NCBI RefSeq assembly: GCF_009727055.1
Contig: NW_024063779.1
Span: forward strand, 248,001-312,000
Length of the DNA stretch: 64,000 bases
Source: Benincasa hispida
Taxonomy: Eukaryota; Streptophyta; Magnoliopsida; Cucurbitales; Cucurbitaceae
Direction of reading: 5' to 3'
The position numbers and the translations under genes were made by a program. Positions 32,815-43,425 of the stretch are shown here, piece after piece; the stretch's first letter is position 1; the number at the start of each line of letters is the position of its first letter. The notes under the pieces are model-generated. The model saw only the letters and a list, made by a program, of their open reading frames with translations. It searched no databases and had not been told where the DNA came from.

Positions 32815-33300
32815 TAATAAAATATCCTTTACCATTTTTAGTCAAAATTTCATCAAATTCATATAAGTCAGAACGAATTAAATCTAGAGGCTCAGATTCC
32901 CTAAATACAGATTTATACGAGGTCTTAGTTATTTTAGCTTGACTACAATACTCACATTTATCAAATTCATTCATGGATAACTTAGGTATTATTTCCAGAC
33001 TAATCATGTTACTAATTAATCTTTTAATAACATGACAAAGTCTGGCATGCCAAACATTTAAAGAATACAACATATAAATAAAAGAGTTCATTTTATTTAT
33101 GTCAAAGTTTAATTTGAACATGCCCTCAGTTGCATAACTCCTCCGTACGAATATATTATTCTTAGCAAGAGTATATAAATCTACCTTATTGTTTTGGTAA
33201 ATCCGACCTTGTTGAGGAGACAGCTCGAGACCAAGTTCTTTCTTATCTTCGAAGTGTACAGGACATCCTTCAAGGTGAGAGTCTTCCAAATGTAAACTTT
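32815..33300 (-). pseudogene. B1 GAG-pre-integrase and start of integrase
   Basis: Minus-strand frame from 33289: NVWHARLCHVIKRL, then CEYCSQAKITKTSYKSVF is the zinc-binding GAG-pre-integrase region (H-C, C-x2-C). SEPLDLIRSDLYEF holds the first catalytic Asp of the integrase core. The sequence stops at NGKGYFITF, exactly at the A1 insertion, and resumes at 19056 with FIDD. Confidence 0.88.
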
Positions 33301-34340
33301 AGCACCATCTCGTCATTCTAGCAACTTTCATTGAGTGGTGATCCCCCAACAGAATGTTCTTATCTTTAGTTTCAATATAATTTTTAAAATGACTAAGGTC
33401 GTGACAGACATGGCGTGTAGCGCTAGTGTCTATCCACCACCTCTCAGAACCACTTATCACATTTACTTCTATGATCATAGCAACTAACAGTTCTTCTATC
33501 AGGTTCTCCTAACCTGCAAGATGATGCTTATTTCTAAAATTCCTAGCCATGTGTCAAGGTTTATTACAGTTAAAGCAAAAAAGTTGTACCATTTCTCCTA
33601 AGAGGGATTTCTGCTTCTTCTGATTGTTCTAGTTGCTAGAACCACGGTTCTTACCTGTCCTCTTGGTTCCTTGGACTTTTGGTCAGGCTTGATCACGATA
33701 GAGGCAAACTTCCTAGGAACAACGTTCACCTCCTCCCTTTGGTCCTACTTCCGAGCTTCTTCCTCAATCCTCAGTCAGGTGATCAAATTCTCCAAGGAAA
33801 ATTCCTTGGTCTTATACCTCAAGGTGTTCTTGAAATCCTTCCACAAATGAGGTAACTTATCAATAATAATGACAATTTGGAATGGCTCGTTTAGGGACAT
33901 ACCTTCACTTGTTATTTCAAGGGCTATCTCCTGCAGTTTATGAGACTTGGTCTCCACAGATTTTTCATCCTTCATCTAAAACTTAAGATAACGGCTAAAA
34001 ACATACTTTTTCAACCCGACCTTCTTGGTAACGTACTTCTTCTACAGAGCATCCCAAACTTCCTTTGTTGTCTTCATTGTGCTGTTGTAATCATACAAAT
34101 CATCAGTCAGACCATTTAATACGAAATTTTTACAGAACAAAATTTTTCTTCCCAACCAACAACTTCTTTTATTTTTTGTTCAGTCAGATTTTCTTTTAGG
34201 ACAATTGGCTTCTCTATAGAACAAACGTCCACAACCTTCTTGACTGTGAGGAAAAACAGCATCTTCTGCTTCCACCATTTGAAGTTCGCTCCTTTGAACT
34301 GAAATGCACGGTTGAGGTCGGATGTCAAAATGTCGTTCTA
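33301..34340 (-). pseudogene. gag: B1 gag and protease, broken
   Basis: Starts MTSDLNRAFQFKGANFKWW, a copia gag N-terminus, at about 34328. A second open piece at 33775-33975 continues gag. Near 33545-33590 a zinc knuckle reads CFNCNK, stop, HMAR, so a stop falls inside it. Near 33400-33450 the protease motif reads WIDTSATRHVC where W-x-D-S-G-A is expected, so the Gly of the catalytic motif is changed. Stops and frameshifts throughout. Confidence 0.8.
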
Positions 34341-34388
34341 GTTTGTAAGGATCGTGGCAATAGTGGCAAATGAATCTCATCTTAAAAT

Positions 34389-34820
34389 TGTTGGAATCGC
34401 TACCCTTCGATGGACAGAAGATGATAGCATCAAACGGTCATAAACGACAGTAGTCAGAAAATAGAACCTGAAAAATAGAAACCTTTTACAGGCTAAACCA
34501 CGGATCTCACTTTCTTTAAGATGTTTCGCGACTTTGCCAAAGTATGTAAGCAGTTCTACACAATTGTCATATTGTCCTAGAATAAAACAACCTAAAATAT
34601 ATAAAATTGTCTCGATCAGAGCTACAATGTACCCAACTGGAAAACTCACACCCTTTAGGACTGAGATGCTCGGAAAACCAAAACGAAAAGTGAAGAAATT
34701 AAAACGAATCAAGAGAGATTGTGGTGCGAAACCAACGGGGAGAGAAGCGTGTAATTAAAAATAAACATATATGCCTCGCCCAACTGACTGATACGACGCG
34801 CACGTGTGGGATGTTCACCA
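34389..34820 (-). repeat. Ty1/copia family B, 5' LTR of B1
   Basis: Minus strand: starts near TGGTGAACATCCCACACG and ends GGTAGCGATTCCAACA, about 432 bp. It matches the 3' LTR at 16023-16708 and the B2 LTR at 39355-39695. The outer side adjoins gag sequence of another B copy (34840-35150), so B1 inserted into B2. The start position is approximate. Confidence 0.72.
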
Positions 34821-34839
34821 TACCCACCTTCCCGAGGGG

Positions 34840-35150
34840 GTTTTCTACTTCTTCTGATTGTTCTGGTTGCTAGAACTACGGTTTTAACCTTTCCTCTTGG
34901 TTCCCTTGGATTTTTTGTCAAGCTTTATCACGGCAGAGGCGAATTTCCTATGAACAATGTTCACCTCCTCCCTCTAGTCCTACTTACGAGCTTCTTCCTC
35001 AATCCTCAGTCGGGTGATTAGACTCTCCAGGAAATCTCCTTGGTATGATGCCTCGAGGTGTTCTTAAAATCCTTCCATAAAGGAGACAACTTATCAATAG
35101 TAACAACAACTTGGAATTGCTCATTTAGAGCCATACCTTCACTTATTCAT
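34840..35150 (-). pseudogene. gag: B2 gag fragment
   Basis: Matches B1 gag at 33600-33900: 'cttcttctgattgttct', 'ttgctagaac', 'ttcacctcctccct', 'gagcttcttcctcaatcctc'. It is a second, independent copy in the same orientation. It is bounded by the B1 LTR on one side and by the start of an A-family gag at 35151 on the other. The remaining N-terminal part of the same B2 gag is at 38977-39330. Confidence 0.8.
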
Positions 35151-35256
35151 CCAAAACTAACATTGTATTGATGTTGTATTTCCAGTTTGAATATCCTTCA
35201 CTGTTAAATTTATCGGAAGCTAGCAATTGTACGATTGAATTCAACATTGCTGAAAC
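35151..35256 (-). pseudogene. gag: A3 gag start, truncated
   Basis: Minus strand translation gives MLNSIVQLLASDKF, then YSNWKYNINTML, the standard N-terminus of copia gag. It is cut after about 35 residues at the junction with B2 gag, so nothing of A3 pol is left. Confidence 0.75.
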
Positions 35257-37148
35257 ATTTTAAACAAAATCTATTAAATAATTTTGCATCTAAATCCATT
35301 TTTTGCAAAATAATAAAGTACCCAATAAATCTTTATTTTTTTGCAACGATACTTTAATAATTTAGAGCAATTGCTACCGAGGGGCAGTCAAGAATTCATT
35401 CACTAAAGTAATACAATTCTTGACCAAATACTATATCAGAATAACTCTTTACTCCTATCTTTCTTTTGGTTATTGTTTTCAGTCAAGATCTTTACTATGA
35501 ATTGGTAATTCTTGTAAGTGTGACTCGCTACTTTCAGATCTTTATAGGACGGTATAAATATGCCCCCGAAATAGAAGACAATACCCAAGACAGAACTATA
35601 AGACCCTATTCATTTTACTGAAGCCTGGATTATTCTGAATCCTGTGTTACAACCCTCCGAGGGGATCGCCATGGTTAACGACTAGCTTGTGCTGCCTAAA
35701 AACGACAGCAGGCGCAACATAGGAATCTCATGACTCAAACTAATGGAGGAGACCGTAGGACAATGTTGACACATTTCCTTCTCTAACTTACTATGAACTA
35801 CTTCCTTCATTCACCTTGTTATTGACCCATGCAAACACTTTTCGAATGAAGAAATCGCGGTAAAAGCGACACGAAACCGAGCATGGATCTCACGGTGTGA
35901 ACTCTTGAGGACGTGAGAGCTAATAACTATATATCGAATATATTGTTAATCTTCTACTGAAGTGTTCTATATGTTTGGGTATTTACTTAGGTATAAAATG
36001 GCTAAATTTAAATAACCTAAGTCTATATGGTTTATCCAAGTATAACACTTATAATTGGATTTAACCTATGATGTTTAAGTGTTTAAACCATTTTTAAACT
36101 CACACCGCTCACACAAGCTCATAAAATTAGTTAACAACGCTCAATCTTTCGGTCATAATCCCTAGGTAGGAGATGTTCCATAAACTGTCAACTTAAGTAC
36201 CCCCAACCTTAGACAGGTTTATGAACCGATTTGAATTTGTAACCAAATTTTATAAGGTAACAATCTATTTTAACAACTAAAACTAGTTGTTAACCTAAGT
36301 GAGCATGCAGCTGTTCTTTGTTATGAATTTTAAACGTCTAACCCAATTTTATAACAGCTTACAAAATTTTAAACATTCTAAACATCCACAACATACAACA
36401 AAGACATTCAATATCTAATATCACAATTATATTAAATATAACCCTAATATGCATACTATATATTATAATATTTTATAACATACTTTCAATGCATGTAACA
36501 TGCTTCCTACGGTGGGATTTTAAATCTACATGGCATACTGTATGCATTCTTGACATCGTTCAGTGCCTGCCACAGCTGCACAATCGTGTAGTGCCATCGT
36601 ATAGCACTTCAATGCATCGTTCAACGTCACAGCTACATGATCGTGTAGTGCCATCGTATAGCACTTTCAACACATCATTTAGTGCCACAGCTACACGATC
36701 GTGTAGTGCCATCGTATAGCACTTTCAACGCAGCGTTTATCACGCGTTGCAGCACGATCATCTAGCGCACAACACTATAACATCCAGTGCTCGTAGCTAC
36801 ACGATTGTTTAGCTTTTCTTCACATCGTTTAGCACCCGTAGCTACACAATCGTCTAGCATTTAAACCTTAACGACGATATTTGAGCAGAAAAACTGGAAT
36901 CTGCAACTCGGCCTTCTTCACTAGTTTCTTCAATTATATCTTAATTTCAACTCTAATGACTCCAAATAAATTACAGACTATTGAGAACACATATAAGGTC
37001 ATGAATCAAGATCCAATTATAAATTTAGACAAGAAATCAAAGAGAAATAAAATGCCAAAAACCAGAAAACCATATCAGTTCACCAGTTTCATATAACTCA
37101 TGAAAAACACCTACCACACCAAAATTAAACCGGATTGAATGCTTATAT
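35257..37148 (-). other. A3 5' leader (about 1.9 kb)
   Basis: Non-coding region between the A3 primer site and its gag start. It shares ordered blocks with the A1 leader, including 'accgaggggcagtcaa', 'gcgcaacataggaatctca', 'taggtaggag' and 'gtcaacttaagtacc'. It contains the palindromic array at 36571-36866. Open frames such as the one at 36489-36719 merely read through the repeats. Confidence 0.65.
36571..36866. repeat. 58-bp minisatellite with perfect palindromes
   Basis: Units at 36571-36627, 36628-36685 and 36686-36744 share 'cacagctacacgatcgtg', 'tagtgccatcgtatagcac' and 'ttcaacgcatcgtt'. More decayed units run to 36866. Each unit centres on CTACACGATCGTGTAG (perfect at 36691-36706), a 16-bp palindrome. 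The array lies in the leader of a copia element at the place where A1 carries a different motif. Confidence 0.75.
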
Positions 37149-37163
37149 GTTTCTTTGATACCA
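37149..37163 (-). other. A3 primer-binding site
   Basis: Minus strand TGGTATCAAAGAAAC lies two bases after the LTR end (TCTTACA). The first eleven bases match the A1 primer site and the initiator-tRNA-Met complement. Confidence 0.75.
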
Positions 37164-37165
37164 TT

Positions 37166-38971
37166 TGTAAGAGTATATCAACATGCAACAGAAGCAATAA
37201 GGATCAATAAGCACTCTAATTCATTAATTTTGGCAGAAACTAAAGCATGCTCATCTAACATAAGAGGGTTTGAAGTCATACTTTTGTAGAACTCTTCAAG
37301 ATCTTGATTCTCAGTTGTTGTCTTCTCAGAAACCTCCCGTGAACCACCTCAAGATCTTCCCCACTATCCTCTTGGAGCTTTAGAATGAGTTATAGGACTC
37401 AAGAACAGCTTGAATGAAAGGAAACTAAGAGAGCAGCTCATTGCTATAACCCATTTTTAAGAACAATTATTTAGCTCGAATTTTTCTTTAAAAAAAAATA
37501 AACTCTTTGAATGCATGCCTCAATTCCACTTCAATCTTCTTTATTTATTACAGCTCTCTCATACAAAGAAGATGGCTGCATGAAATGCAACTCATGCTTG
37601 AAGTTAATGAAGCAAAATGTAAATGGGTTTTGTGTGAGCTAGTTGAAGATGGTAATGGGGAAATCCAAATTTTTATTTTGTGTAAATTTTTCAATTTTCC
37701 AAAAAAAAAAAACAAATGATTTCAAAAAATCAATTTGATTTTAAAATTTATTAATTTCATAAATTAATTTTTCAATAGAATTAATAAATAATTATTTAAA
37801 TAATTCAATTAATTTAATATCAAATATTAAATTAATTTTTACATAAATCCACCTTCATATATTTAAATCATATTTAAATATAAATTCTCCTATTCCGTTT
37901 AATTCTAATTTGAACGTTTCAAATTAACTTATCATTTCACTCTAAAGCTAATCCATTTACGAGCTAGTAGGGGGACCTCGCGGACCTACAGATCATGGGA
38001 TCCAACGATCCAAGATTAATTGGCTAAACTCATTATACTGAATTAACCCTCATTCATTAACTAATGGGTCACTCCACTAAAGCCCATAGTTGAACTTCCC
38101 TCAATGTAGATATATTATGTTCACTTGATATAACCATAATCAGTAAGTCGATCCTTCACAGGTTGTTCGTAATCACAGCTGGGTCAACATCACCGTTTTA
38201 CCCTTATGAATACATCTCGTTTCTTAAATTCCTACTGACCCTCTAATGAACAATTTTGATTAATAATACCTATGAATCAAGTCATTTCTCTATCAAGAGA
38301 AGGCGGGGACCCGATTGTTCAAGACCTGGAATCAGTACTTAAGAGAACAACCTATATGCTAACCTTAAATCGGATAGGAGTGAATTCCATCTTGCAGGGT
38401 TATGTCCCCAGCTATTCATCCAGTCTTATTCCCAAAATGGAAGGCTTGAGCAGCGCTGTTGGACTACTCTCACCCATGCAGATCAAAGGATAATCTCGAA
38501 CAAACAGGAGTTCATAGAGGATTAAGATCAAGTTAACCTAGGTTACTTAATAATGAAATAGTCAGTTTTAATAGTAAACGATCGTTATAAAGAAAAGTGA
38601 CTATTTTCGTGGACCAGTCTATATGCAAACTCATGACATAGGATACCCCACTCACATGTCTCTACATGAATGATCTGTAGATCATATCATTTGTACTACC
38701 TAATTATGGGTTGCATCCAATAGTGTTACTAGGATGAGATACCAATTTCATCCATATACTTATTAGATCATTTAGGTTATATACTATTAATTTGATCCTA
38801 TTTATGTCACCACATAAAGTTAAAGTATTCACACTATAGCCATGGATATGTTTATTGGATTTTCATAATAGAATGCAAAATCAACAACTTTATTGAATAA
38901 ATTACTCAATAATATTTTATTGATAAATAGAATGTTTAACACAAACTGCGAGTTCTAGGACATTCTCAACA
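37166..38971 (-). repeat. A3 5' LTR (Ty1/copia family A)
   Basis: Minus strand: starts TGTTGAGAATGTCCTAG at 38971 and ends GATATACTCTTACA at 37166, 1806 bp. Family blocks include 'gcgagttctaggac', 'gagctagtaggg' and 'ggacctacagatcatg'. It interrupts the B2 gag (38977-39330 on one side, 34840-35150 on the other). No second LTR remains. Confidence 0.8.
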
Positions 38972-38976
38972 CTTTC

Positions 38977-39330
38977 GACCCAACGTCCTCAGTATCATAC
39001 TTCTTCTACAGGATATCCTAACCTTCCTTTATTGTCTTCATTGTGTTGTAGTAATCATATAGATCATCAGTCAAACCATTTAATATGAAATTTTTACACA
39101 AGAAAAACATTTTCTTCCCAATCAGTAGCTTCTTTTATTTGTTATTCATTCGGATCTTCTTTCGAGACAGTTGACTTCTCTATAGTACAAATGTCGACAA
39201 CCTCCTCCACTGTGAGGAAAAATAGCATCTTCTGCTTCCACTATAAGAATTTAACTCCTTCGAACCGAAATAGACGATTAAGGTCAGATGTCATAATCTT
39301 GTTCTGATTTGTAAAGGTCATGGTAGCAGT
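38977..39330 (-). pseudogene. gag: B2 gag N-terminal fragment
   Basis: Minus strand: MTSDLNRLFRFEGVKFL, then stop and WKQKMLFFLTVEE, parallel to the B1 gag start at 34328. The sequence ends at the A3 LTR. Several in-frame stops are consistent with an old copy. Confidence 0.8.
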
Positions 39331-39354
39331 AGCAGATGCAACTCGTCTTAAAAT

Positions 39355-39695
39355 TGTTGGAACCGCTACCCTCCGATGGACAGAAGATGACAACAACAAA
39401 CAGTCACGAATGACAGTAGTCAGAAAATGGAACCTGCAAAATAGAAACTTATTACAGGTTAAGCTACGGATCTCGCTCTTTTTAAGACGTTTCGCGATTC
39501 TTCCCAAGTGTGTAAGCAATTCTATGAAATTGTCCAGGATAAAACAACCTAGAATATATAAAATTGTCTCGACCAGAGCTGCACTATAATTAACCAGAAA
39601 TAGAAGGAATTGAGAGAGACTGTGGCACGTAATAAAAAAATAATCCCACACACCTCACCTGACCAATTAGCAATGTATATGAGGAATGTCCACCA
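39355..39695 (-). repeat. B2 5' LTR (Ty1/copia family B)
   Basis: Minus strand: begins near TGGTGGACATTCCTC and ends GGTAGCGGTTCCAACA, about 341 bp. It aligns with the B1 LTRs, with deletions. The bases after its end (ATTTTAAGAC) match those after the B1 5' LTR and would be the primer region; I could not assign the tRNA. Confidence 0.7.
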
Positions 39696-40622
39696 TACCC
39701 ATATTTTTCTATCTCCTTACAACCTCTAAAATATGGATACCCCTTGGGGTTCAAACCCATATCTCAAGGTGGGAGTATAAGAAAGAGATTCCACTTTCTA
39801 AACTAAGCAATGTGGGATTTTCAAACAAGGCTTTTTCTTTCTTTCTTTCTTCCTTTAAAACTTAAAATTTTCAACAACAAAATCGAGTTTGGGAGGTTTT
39901 AAAGATTGAGAATTAAGAGTTCTCATCCTAAAAAGATTTCTAATTTCAATTCTCTAGTATTTTCGTATCACATATATTGCAAAAGAACCAAATAAGAGGA
40001 CAAAGGGTTAACAACATAAGAAGTAAACCCAATGGGGAGGGTCTAGAGAATAGAGGGAGAAGCAGTCCGCTCGCACCCTGTCTTGTTGCGAAGGAACGCG
40101 AACATGCAATATATGTCATACTTGCATGGTTCTCATGCAGGGTTCACAACTCCGAATATCAATAATATTCTATTCTAAGCCAAATGAAAATTTTATTAAA
40201 GACAAAAGTCTTAAGAAACAATTGCAAATTATTATAATAAACAACTTACCTCTCCAATATGCCATAACTCATCACAAGACTCTTAACTTTAACTATGAAA
40301 TTATTCTACTGAGTAACAATGGAATATCTAGCCGGATCTAACCACGATGCACAAAAGAAGACAACCTAGCTACTAGGTTGGCCTTCCTAATCCAGATATA
40401 CCTAGATTACAGATGTTTGTGAGCAAAAACATTGAGGAACAGGAGTTCGATTCAACAGTTGCCAGGAGAAGAGAGGAAGAATAAAAATTCCACAAAAAAA
40501 AAAAGAAAAAAAAAGGGGTAAATAGAAAAATTAAATAATAACAAATACAACTGAAAACAGTCTTAAGAATATGATCAGTACATTATCAAATAATGTCACT
40601 TGACAAACCTTACAAGCTAGAT
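39696..40622. other. Unassigned spacer
   Basis: No coding, repeat-family or organelle match recognised. It contains simple repeats ('tctttctttcttcc' near 39838 and an A-rich run at 40488-40518). Confidence 0.4.
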
Positions 40623-40938
40623 AAACGTGCTACAATGGTCGGAACAAAGGGTCGTGATCCCGCGAGGGTGAGCTAACTCCAAAAACCCGTCCTCAGTTCA
40701 GATTGTAGGCTGCAACTCGCCTGCATGAAGCCGGAATCGCTAGTAATCGTCGGTGAACCATACGGCAGTGAATTCGTTCCCGGGCATTGTACACACCGCC
40801 CGTCACACTATGGGAGCTGGCCATGGCCGAAATCGTTACCTTAACCGCAAGGAGAGGGATGCCGAAGACAGGGCTAGTGACTGGAGTGAAGTCGTAACAA
40901 GATAGCCGTACTGGAAGGTGCGGCTGGATCACCTCATT
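40623..40938 (+). pseudogene. rrn16: Plastid 16S rRNA gene, 3' fragment
   Basis: About 316 bp of the 3' end of a plastid small-subunit rRNA gene, including the decoding-region strings 'ttgtacacaccgcccgtcac', 'gaagtcgtaacaag' and 'ggtgcggctggatcacctc'. Changes from the familiar plastid sequence are mostly C-to-T or G-to-A ('caagatagcc' for caaggtagcc; 'caattcag'-type changes). The terminal anti-Shine-Dalgarno CACCTCCT reads CACCTCAT. The upstream 1.1 kb is missing. It is a nuclear copy and not a working rRNA gene. Confidence 0.92.
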
Positions 40939-41041
40939 TTCTCTTTTCAAAAGGATCAGTTAATAAAAAATTTAAATATCCAAAACTTAAATAGAATTTT
41001 ATTTTTCGATTCTTAATTTTTTGCCAAATACTTCAAATATA

Positions 41042-41167
41042 TCAAGTCACGAAGTTATAATTATTCAAATAATGAACATGAAGAAATAAAAAAGCCATTG
41101 CAATTGCTGGAAATACTAGGCCCACTAAAGGCACAAAAATAGAGGGTAAGGTGGTGAGAGTTGTCAT
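41042..41167 (-). pseudogene. psaI: Plastid psaI fragment
   Basis: Minus-strand ORF of 41 codons starting at 41167. The first part reads [19 protein letters not shown], then FLFLHV, which is photosystem I subunit VIII, a single-span thylakoid protein of about 36 residues. After HV the sequence departs from the family (the usual QKNKIV end is missing). The promoter-side neighbour in a plastome, accD, is not here. It is an organelle-derived relic that would not function in the nucleus. Confidence 0.85.
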
Positions 41168-41904
41168 AGAATGGATACCTCGACTTAATATTTGTACCTG
41201 TTATTTATTATTATATTAATATTTGTACCTGTTATTTATTGAAAGACGAAGGAAAACTCAATGAAGAACTTGAAGCTTACAGTCCTTACTCAACTACAAG
41301 TACATAGAGAGCTGCTGCACGACGATGCATTGACGCTTCTGATGCTATCTTGCAGTTGGCATTAGGATCTCGAGAGCAAAAAGAATGAATCTAGTGTACT
41401 TAGTAAAGGCAATCACAAACAAGAAAGCGGTTAGATTCTTGGCTAGAAGAAAGGTTCTGTGACATGGACGCCATGCCCAACTAACTCGGTCGGTTGGCCC
41501 ACCTAACAGATGATGAGATTCTATCGATTTGATCGAATTTGGAAAATTCTTTCTCACTATTCATTCTATTCAAGATAGGGGGGAGCTTTCGATCAAGATG
41601 TGGCAATCTTCTCTATCTAATGAATGGGAGTCGGCTTTGAAATCGTCCGCCTTGCACCTACCCCCCGAGTATATGCTTCAATAGGAATTAAACAAGGGTA
41701 AATTTATACAATAGAAACCTCTGGTAAAATGCCTACCCATAACCCAGCACATTTCATAATTATCTATGACTGTTTCTATCTCTAGCATGACCACTTGATG
41801 AAATGGGGAGGGAAGTGGGACAAATGGTCGAGACTACTTTGATGAAATGGGGAGGGAAGTGGGACAAATGGCCGAGACTACTGGAAGGATTCCTCTTTGG
41901 ATAA
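41168..41904. other. Unassigned part of organelle-derived mosaic
   Basis: Lies between psaI and matK fragments. It contains a short direct repeat ('atatttgtacctgttattta' at about 41189 and 41218) and a 44-bp tandem duplication at about 41793-41881 ('gaaatggggagggaagtggg' twice). Base composition is higher in G+C than the surroundings, and phrases such as 'catgcccaactaactcggtc' look organellar. I cannot assign it to a gene. Mitochondrial origin is possible. Confidence 0.4.
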
Positions 41905-42085
41905 TAGATTAGTCTTGTTCCTATACAATTCTTATGTATGTGAATACGAATCCATTTTCTTTTTTCTAGTAATCAATCTTCTCATATACGATTAACTTCT
42001 TATAGGGACCTTTTTTAGCGAATATATTTCTATGGAAAAATAGAACATCTTATCAAAGTGTTTGCAATTATTTTTCGACAGGGTT
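41905..42085 (+). pseudogene. matK: Plastid matK fragment
   Basis: Plus-strand translation gives LFLYNSYVCEYESIFFFL, the conserved VCEYESI block of the plastid intron maturase, then a stop. The DNA match continues in a shifted phase ('agcgaatatatttctatgg', 'aaaaatagaacatctt'). A one-base loss near 42015 breaks the frame. About 180 bp of a roughly 1.5-kb gene. In plastomes matK sits inside the trnK intron, which is absent here. Confidence 0.85.
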
Positions 42086-42219
42086 TAGTCCATACCCTTG
42101 AGCCAATCCAGCTAGCGCTCTTCTCTGCGATGAAGGAGAAATGAAACTTTGATGAATAACAAATGAAACTTTGATGAATAACTAATTGATTTCCTTTCTT
42201 TCAGTTATTCCTTTCTCCT

Positions 42220-42293
42220 TTGCGGAAACAAGATTTGAACCCGTGACTTCAAGGTTATGAGCCTTGCGAGCTACCAAGCTGCTCTACCCCGCG
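42220..42293 (-). pseudogene. trnfM-CAU: Plastid-type trnfM-CAU, copy 1
   Basis: Minus strand: CGCGGGGTAGAGCAG, D-arm TTGGTAGCTCG, anticodon arm with CAT in GGCTCATAACC, T-arm CGGGTTCAAATC, acceptor end CCGCAA; 74 bp. This is the plastid initiator tRNA. One base in the T-stem/acceptor side (TGTTTCCGC for TGTCTCCGC) weakens pairing. As a nuclear fragment it is not expected to serve plastid translation, although internal A and B boxes could in principle allow Pol III transcription. Confidence 0.85.
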
Positions 42294-42490
42294 ATAAAGA
42301 GAAGAACTGTGAACTAATAATAGACAAACAAAGATTGAATGCACCCCTTTACCATATCTGTACAAATAGAATAGTCCATTTATACAGAATGGTAAAGGGG
42401 TCCCTCCCATCTGAAAGAAAAAAGCTAATATTAATAGTAATTAATTAATAGTTACCAAGATCAAACCTTAATTTTTTAGAGACAAAAATT

Positions 42491-42564
42491 TTGCGGAGAC
42501 AGGATTTGAACCCGTGACTTCAAGGTTATGAGTCTTGCAAGCTACCAAGCTGCTCTACCCCACG
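42491..42564 (-). pseudogene. trnfM-CAU: Plastid-type trnfM-CAU, copy 2
   Basis: A second 74-bp copy 271 bp away in the same orientation. It differs by CGTGGGG for CGCGGGG at the acceptor stem and GCTTGCAAGACTC for GCTCGCAAGGCTC, all C-to-T or G-to-A. The 20 bp on its 5' side ('ttcacaattcttgtctttat' on the minus strand) are shared with copy 1 and then join rpoC1 sequence. Plastomes carry one trnfM, so this is a duplication or two transfers. Confidence 0.85.
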
Positions 42565-42586
42565 ATAAAGACAAGAATTGTGAACG

Positions 42587-42868
42587 CCCCTGCATAACTT
42601 CCTGAAGTATTTCCCATACAATGGGTTCTTTTTCCCGAATTTTACTCTTAGCAACTCCTATGTTCCAAGCAAAATGTTGTCGAATTAGACCACGAATTAA
42701 AAATGTCTGGAAAAGCTCTATTGCGATTTCCCGAGGCAATCCACATCGATGTAATGAAAGTGAGGGACCTACAACAATCACAGAACGTACTGAATAATCG
42801 ACCCGTTTGCCAAGCAGAGTCTCCCGAAATCTTCCCTCTTTGCCTTCAATTACATCGGAAAACGACTT
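42587..42868 (-). pseudogene. rpoC1: Plastid rpoC1 fragment
   Basis: Minus-strand frame: [43 protein letters not shown] and [19 protein letters not shown] are consecutive conserved blocks of the plastid RNA polymerase beta-prime subunit. The frame is open for 94 codons but has changes at conserved sites (DYSV for DYSG, HFAW for HLAS). It stops dead at VMQG, where trnfM copy 2 flanking sequence begins. The catalytic NADFDGD block that would follow is absent. Confidence 0.9.
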
Positions 42869-42889
42869 GTTTTCGAAAATGAAGCAAGA

Positions 42890-43425
42890 TATGATATAAA
42901 TTAAGGCCCCCATAATATATGACCGGGCATTAACACATCATGAAAACTTTGGAAGATGTTTATTATTATAACCAACTCTCTTTTAGTCATTTATTTTCAT
43001 GTTATGGTACAATTATTGGATGAGAGAGAGAGAAGATATAAAACCCTAAACCTAAGCCTGCAAAAATATTGGAGAAAGAGGGAGAGAATAATAAGCAATG
43101 TAGACTTCCATATGTACCAAAGCCAACCGGGCTTGGCTTAGGGGTGTTTGTTTGGTATATATCTAACATTTTCATTGAAGGGCTTGGCTTAGCGTGAAAG
43201 GATGAGGAAAAAAAAATGATAGAAAAACAAAAACAAAAGAGACAAGACCATAGAAGGGTGTGAGTGTGAGGACAAAATCAACTTTATTGAAAAAGTTAAG
43301 GACAAATAAGGAAGTTGAAATTTATCCCCTTAGTTCATTTTAATATCCTATAGATATAGATATAAATATAATTCAATAAAAAAATATATTGTTGACTATA
43401 TAATTTTCTTCTTCAAAAATCAGTT

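Noticed and set aside
36489..36719. Plus-strand ORF of 76 codons with repeated histidine/serine motifs
   Set aside because: Lies in the palindromic minisatellite of a copia leader. No start context or family match.
40623..40938. Bacterial contamination (16S rRNA)
   Set aside because: Sequence words and neighbours (psaI, matK, rpoC1, trnfM) are plastid, and the fragment is embedded in plant retroelement sequence.
42220..42293. Functional nuclear tRNA gene
   Set aside because: Sequence is the plastid initiator tRNA with changes that weaken stems, inside a fragment mosaic. No evidence of expression.
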